Part shown: in pieces, positions 62,009 through 64,000 of the stretch
How positions within the stretch are numbered: the first letter of the stretch is position 1
How the letters are laid out: every line of letters starts with the position of its first letter
NCBI RefSeq assembly: GCF_900110245.1
Contig: NZ_FOCZ01000007.1
Location: 310,001-374,000, forward strand
Length of the DNA: 64,000 bases
Direction: 5' to 3'
DNA from: Niastella yeongjuensis
GTDB taxonomy: Bacteria > Bacteroidota > Bacteroidia > Chitinophagales > Chitinophagaceae
The notes under the pieces: generated by a model
What the model saw: only the letters and a program-made list of their open reading frames with translations
What the model was told of the DNA's origin: nothing
The model's database searches: none
Position numbers and translations under genes: made by a program

Positions 62009-62144
62009 GCCTCCCCCCGGCCCCCTCCGGTGGAGGGGGAGTTGGCTACCTCGCTATTAATCTCTTACATTCTGTGTGTGTTTGCTCGCGATTGTCGCGA
62101 GGTTGTATTACTCCTCCCCCTTCCGGGGGAGGCCGGGAGGGGGC
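62009..62144. repeat. Inverted pair of the GC-rich dispersed repeat
   Basis: Left arm 62009-62054 (GGCCTCCCCCC, CCCTCCGGTGGAGGG, CTACCTCGC) and right arm 62097-62144 (GCGAGGTTGTAT, CTCCCCCTTCCGGGGGAG, GGCCGGGAGGG) are inverted copies of the element at 5314. The right arm lies within the 3' end of the copper ATPase gene and encodes its SPLPASPGRGRS tail. Confidence 0.8.
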
Positions 62145-64000
62145 TCTTTATCAATAACCGGGCAGCCAGATGGCCGCTGCCAAATGTGACCAGTAAGATG
62201 CTAAGGGAACTGGCCGGCATCAGGATGGCGGCGATCAGGGGCGACAGATCACCCTGTACGGCGAAAGAAAGTCCGACTATATTATAGGCGATGGATAAAA
62301 TAAAACTCGCAATGACAATGCGTTTGTTCACTTTGCAAAGCCTGATAAAAGTTGGAAGTTTTGATAATTGTCCGGCCTCGATAATGGCATCGCTGGCGGG
62401 GGTAAAGTTGTTGCAATCCTCTGCCACGGCAATGCCTACATTACTTTGCTGCAGGGCGCCAGCATCGTTCAATCCATCCCCTACCATCATTACCTTTTTA
62501 CCATGTTTTTGCAGGGATTGGATATATCGTAATTTATCTTCGGGTTTCTGTTGGAAGAGGATAACGCTGTCGTGGCCCAGCAACTGCTCCAGGTTGGTTT
62601 TTCCGGCGGCATTGTCGCCCGATAAAACCGACAGACTGTATTGCGGTTTCAGGTTTTTTACTAACGCAGGCACCGATTCCCTGAACTGGTTACTGAATTG
62701 GAAACATCCCTGCACTTCGTGGTCGTAGCTGATGTACACCGCGGTTCCTTCCAGGTGTTTTTCCTTACCGGTTACATAGTGATAGGATCCCAGTTTAATG
62801 TAATGATCTCCTACAATGCCTTCCACGCCTCTACCGGTTATTTCATGGAAATCGTTGACCGGCATTTTTCCTTTCCTGCCAATATATTTTACCAGTGCCT
62901 TGCTCAGCGGGTGGTTGCTGCCCGCCGCCAGTGTGGCGATCTGTAACAATTGTCGTTTGCTTAAAGTTTTTCCAAAGTATTCAATCTGCTGTTCATGGGC
63001 CGAGGCCAGCGTACCGGTTTTATCGAACACTATATGATCGATGCGGGCCATGTCTTCAATAACCTGGGCATTGCGGAGGTAAAATTTATTGCGGCCCAAA
63101 ATGCGCAGGATAACGCCATTGGTAAAGGTATTTGACAATAACAAGGCGCAGGGGCAGGCCACTATCAAAACGGCGGTAATGGCGTTCCATACCTTACTGC
63201 TGTCTACCAGCGACCAGTACACCGCCGCGCTGGTGGCAATACCTAATAAGATATAAGTGAACCAGCGGCTGAGCAGGTGCACGAAAGAAATATTTTTCTC
63301 CTCGTTTCTTTTAAAGTCATTGTCTGACCAAAGTTTGGCCAGGTAACTTTGCGCCACTTCTTTTACCACCAGTATCTCCATTACGCTGCCGGTTTGTTTA
63401 CCGCCGGCATATACGATCTCGCCCATTTCTTTGGTCACAGGCAATGATTCGCCGGTAACAAAACTGTAATCGATAAAACCCTTGCCGCGGGTCAGGATCC
63501 CATCGGCAGGGATCAGTTCTTCATTATGAATAACCAGGGTGTCGCCTACTTTTATTTCGGGCAGTGCAGTGGGTATTTCTTTATCCTCCTTCAATACCGA
63601 AACTGCTACGGGGAAATAAGAAGTGAAGTCGCGTTCGAACGACAATTGCTGGTAGGTTTTATCCTGGAATACGCGGCCCACCAGCATGAAAAATACAATG
63701 CCCGACATAGAGTCGAAATAACCGCCGCCTGTGCCACTGGCCACCTCATACACACTTCTGCAAAAGGTAATGAGGATAGCCAGCGAAATGGGCGCATCGA
63801 TATTGAGGTGTTTGTGTTTTAAAGCTTTCCAGCCGGAACTGAAAAAAGGAACGGCGCAGTAAAAAACAACCGGTAAGGCCAGGATAAAATTCAGCGTGCG
63901 AAAAATTCCCTGCAATGCTTTTTCCGATCCTTCCAGGCCCAGGTATTCGGGGAAACTGATCAGCATGATATTCGCAAAACAAAACCCCGCAATTCCCATC
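62065..64000 (-). CDS. ccoI: Copper-translocating P-type ATPase, CcoI/FixI type (N-terminus outside window)
   Basis: The frame is open at the right edge; 645 codons are visible. Motifs: actuator TGES (SFVTGESLPVTKE), metal-site VACPCALLLS, phosphorylation DKTGT (VFDKTGTLAS), nucleotide-binding HP (GSNHPLSKAL) and hinge GDGLNDAGAL. CcoI supplies copper to the cbb3 oxidase. N-terminal metal-binding domains cannot be seen. After the last helix (ILLVTFGSGHLAARLLI) the protein continues with about 25 residues of basic Ser/Arg-rich sequence encoded by a dispersed repeat, which is not part of the family domain. Confidence 0.92.
   Translation of the reverse strand, partial: MGIAGFCFANIMLISFPEYLGLEGSEKALQGIFRTLNFILALPVVFYCAVPFFSSGWKALKHKHLNIDAPISLAILITFCRSVYEVASGTGGGYFDSMSGIVFFMLVGRVFQDKTYQQLSFERDFTSYFPVAVSVLKEDKEIPTALPEIKVGDTLVIHNEELIPADGILTRGKGFIDYSFVTGESLPVTKEMGEIVYAGGKQTGSVMEILVVKEVAQSYLAKLWSDNDFKRNEEKNISFVHLLSRWFTYILLGIATSAAVYWSLVDSSKVWNAITAVLIVACPCALLLSNTFTNGVILRILGRNKFYLRNAQVIEDMARIDHIVFDKTGTLASAHEQQIEYFGKTLSKRQLLQIATLAAGSNHPLSKALVKYIGRKGKMPVNDFHEITGRGVEGIVGDHYIKLGSYHYVTGKEKHLEGTAVYISYDHEVQGCFQFSNQFRESVPALVKNLKPQYSLSVLSGDNAAGKTNLEQLLGHDSVILFQQKPEDKLRYIQSLQKHGKKVMMVGDGLNDAGALQQSNVGIAVAEDCNNFTPASDAIIEAGQLSKLPTFIRLCKVNKRIVIASFILSIAYNIVGLSFAVQGDLSPLIAAILMPASSLSILLVTFGSGHLAARLLIKSPLPASPGRGRSNTTSRQSRANTHRM

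Overview
The window reads as the chromosome of a Bacteroidota bacterium, most likely a soil-type member of the Chitinophagaceae (Chitinophaga/Niastella-like). The reasons are paired SusC/SusD outer-membrane systems, a CHU_C/type IX secretion C-terminal domain, a 7TM-DISM regulator, a fused CcoN-CcoO cbb3 oxidase, TAnnTTTG-type promoters and weak Shine-Dalgarno sequences. No rRNA, tRNA, insertion sequence, prophage or CRISPR array was seen.

Layout. 1-9 kb: the end of a TonB-dependent receptor with its DUF4374 lipoprotein, a 7TM-DISM regulator, a DUF92 membrane protein, a DinB-like protein and several small exported proteins, separated by unusual short tandem repeats. 8.5-24.7 kb: a GxGYxYP protein, a molybdenum hydroxylase of the isoquinoline 1-oxidoreductase type with its own c-type cytochrome, three AraC regulators, a ModABC molybdate importer, two paralogous alpha/beta hydrolases with duplicated upstream regions, an aldo/keto reductase and a GH172 (DUF2961) enzyme. 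23.4-30.7 kb: a decayed stretch holding a sulfatase tail, a phosphatase head fused to an HxlR tail, a truncated DUF1016 nuclease-like gene, an AraC gene with an in-frame stop, and degenerate 21-bp repeats.

30.7-46.2 kb is the most interesting part. A divergent locus carries, on the minus strand, an ATP-grasp ligase, a sulfone/sulfonate-type flavin monooxygenase, a tiny membrane protein and a hydrolase. On the plus strand is a six-gene operon: SusC-SusD-M14 carboxypeptidase-SusC-SusD-S51 peptidase. The operon is preceded by a good promoter, an 11-residue leader peptide ending Cys-Cys-Cys-stop, and an RNA leader with competing complementary segments. By my hand count the six predicted mature exported proteins (about 3970 residues) contain only 8 Met and 2 Cys, both Cys being the lipobox residues of the SusD proteins. 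Together this suggests a previously undescribed sulfur-limitation scavenging system that is controlled by cysteine availability and built from sulfur-poor proteins. That interpretation is inference. The leader peptide, the gene order and the amino-acid composition are read directly from the sequence.

46-64 kb: a methyltransferase, a GH65 enzyme, a PKD-type secreted protein with a CHU_C tail, a GH43 enzyme, then a respiratory block: a RIC/ScdA iron-sulfur repair protein with a FixL-like PAS histidine kinase on the plus strand, converging on a minus-strand cbb3 oxidase operon (CcoI copper ATPase, CcoS, CcoNO, CcoQ, CcoP, CcoG, CcoH/FixH, TauE/SafE-type protein) that starts beyond the right edge.
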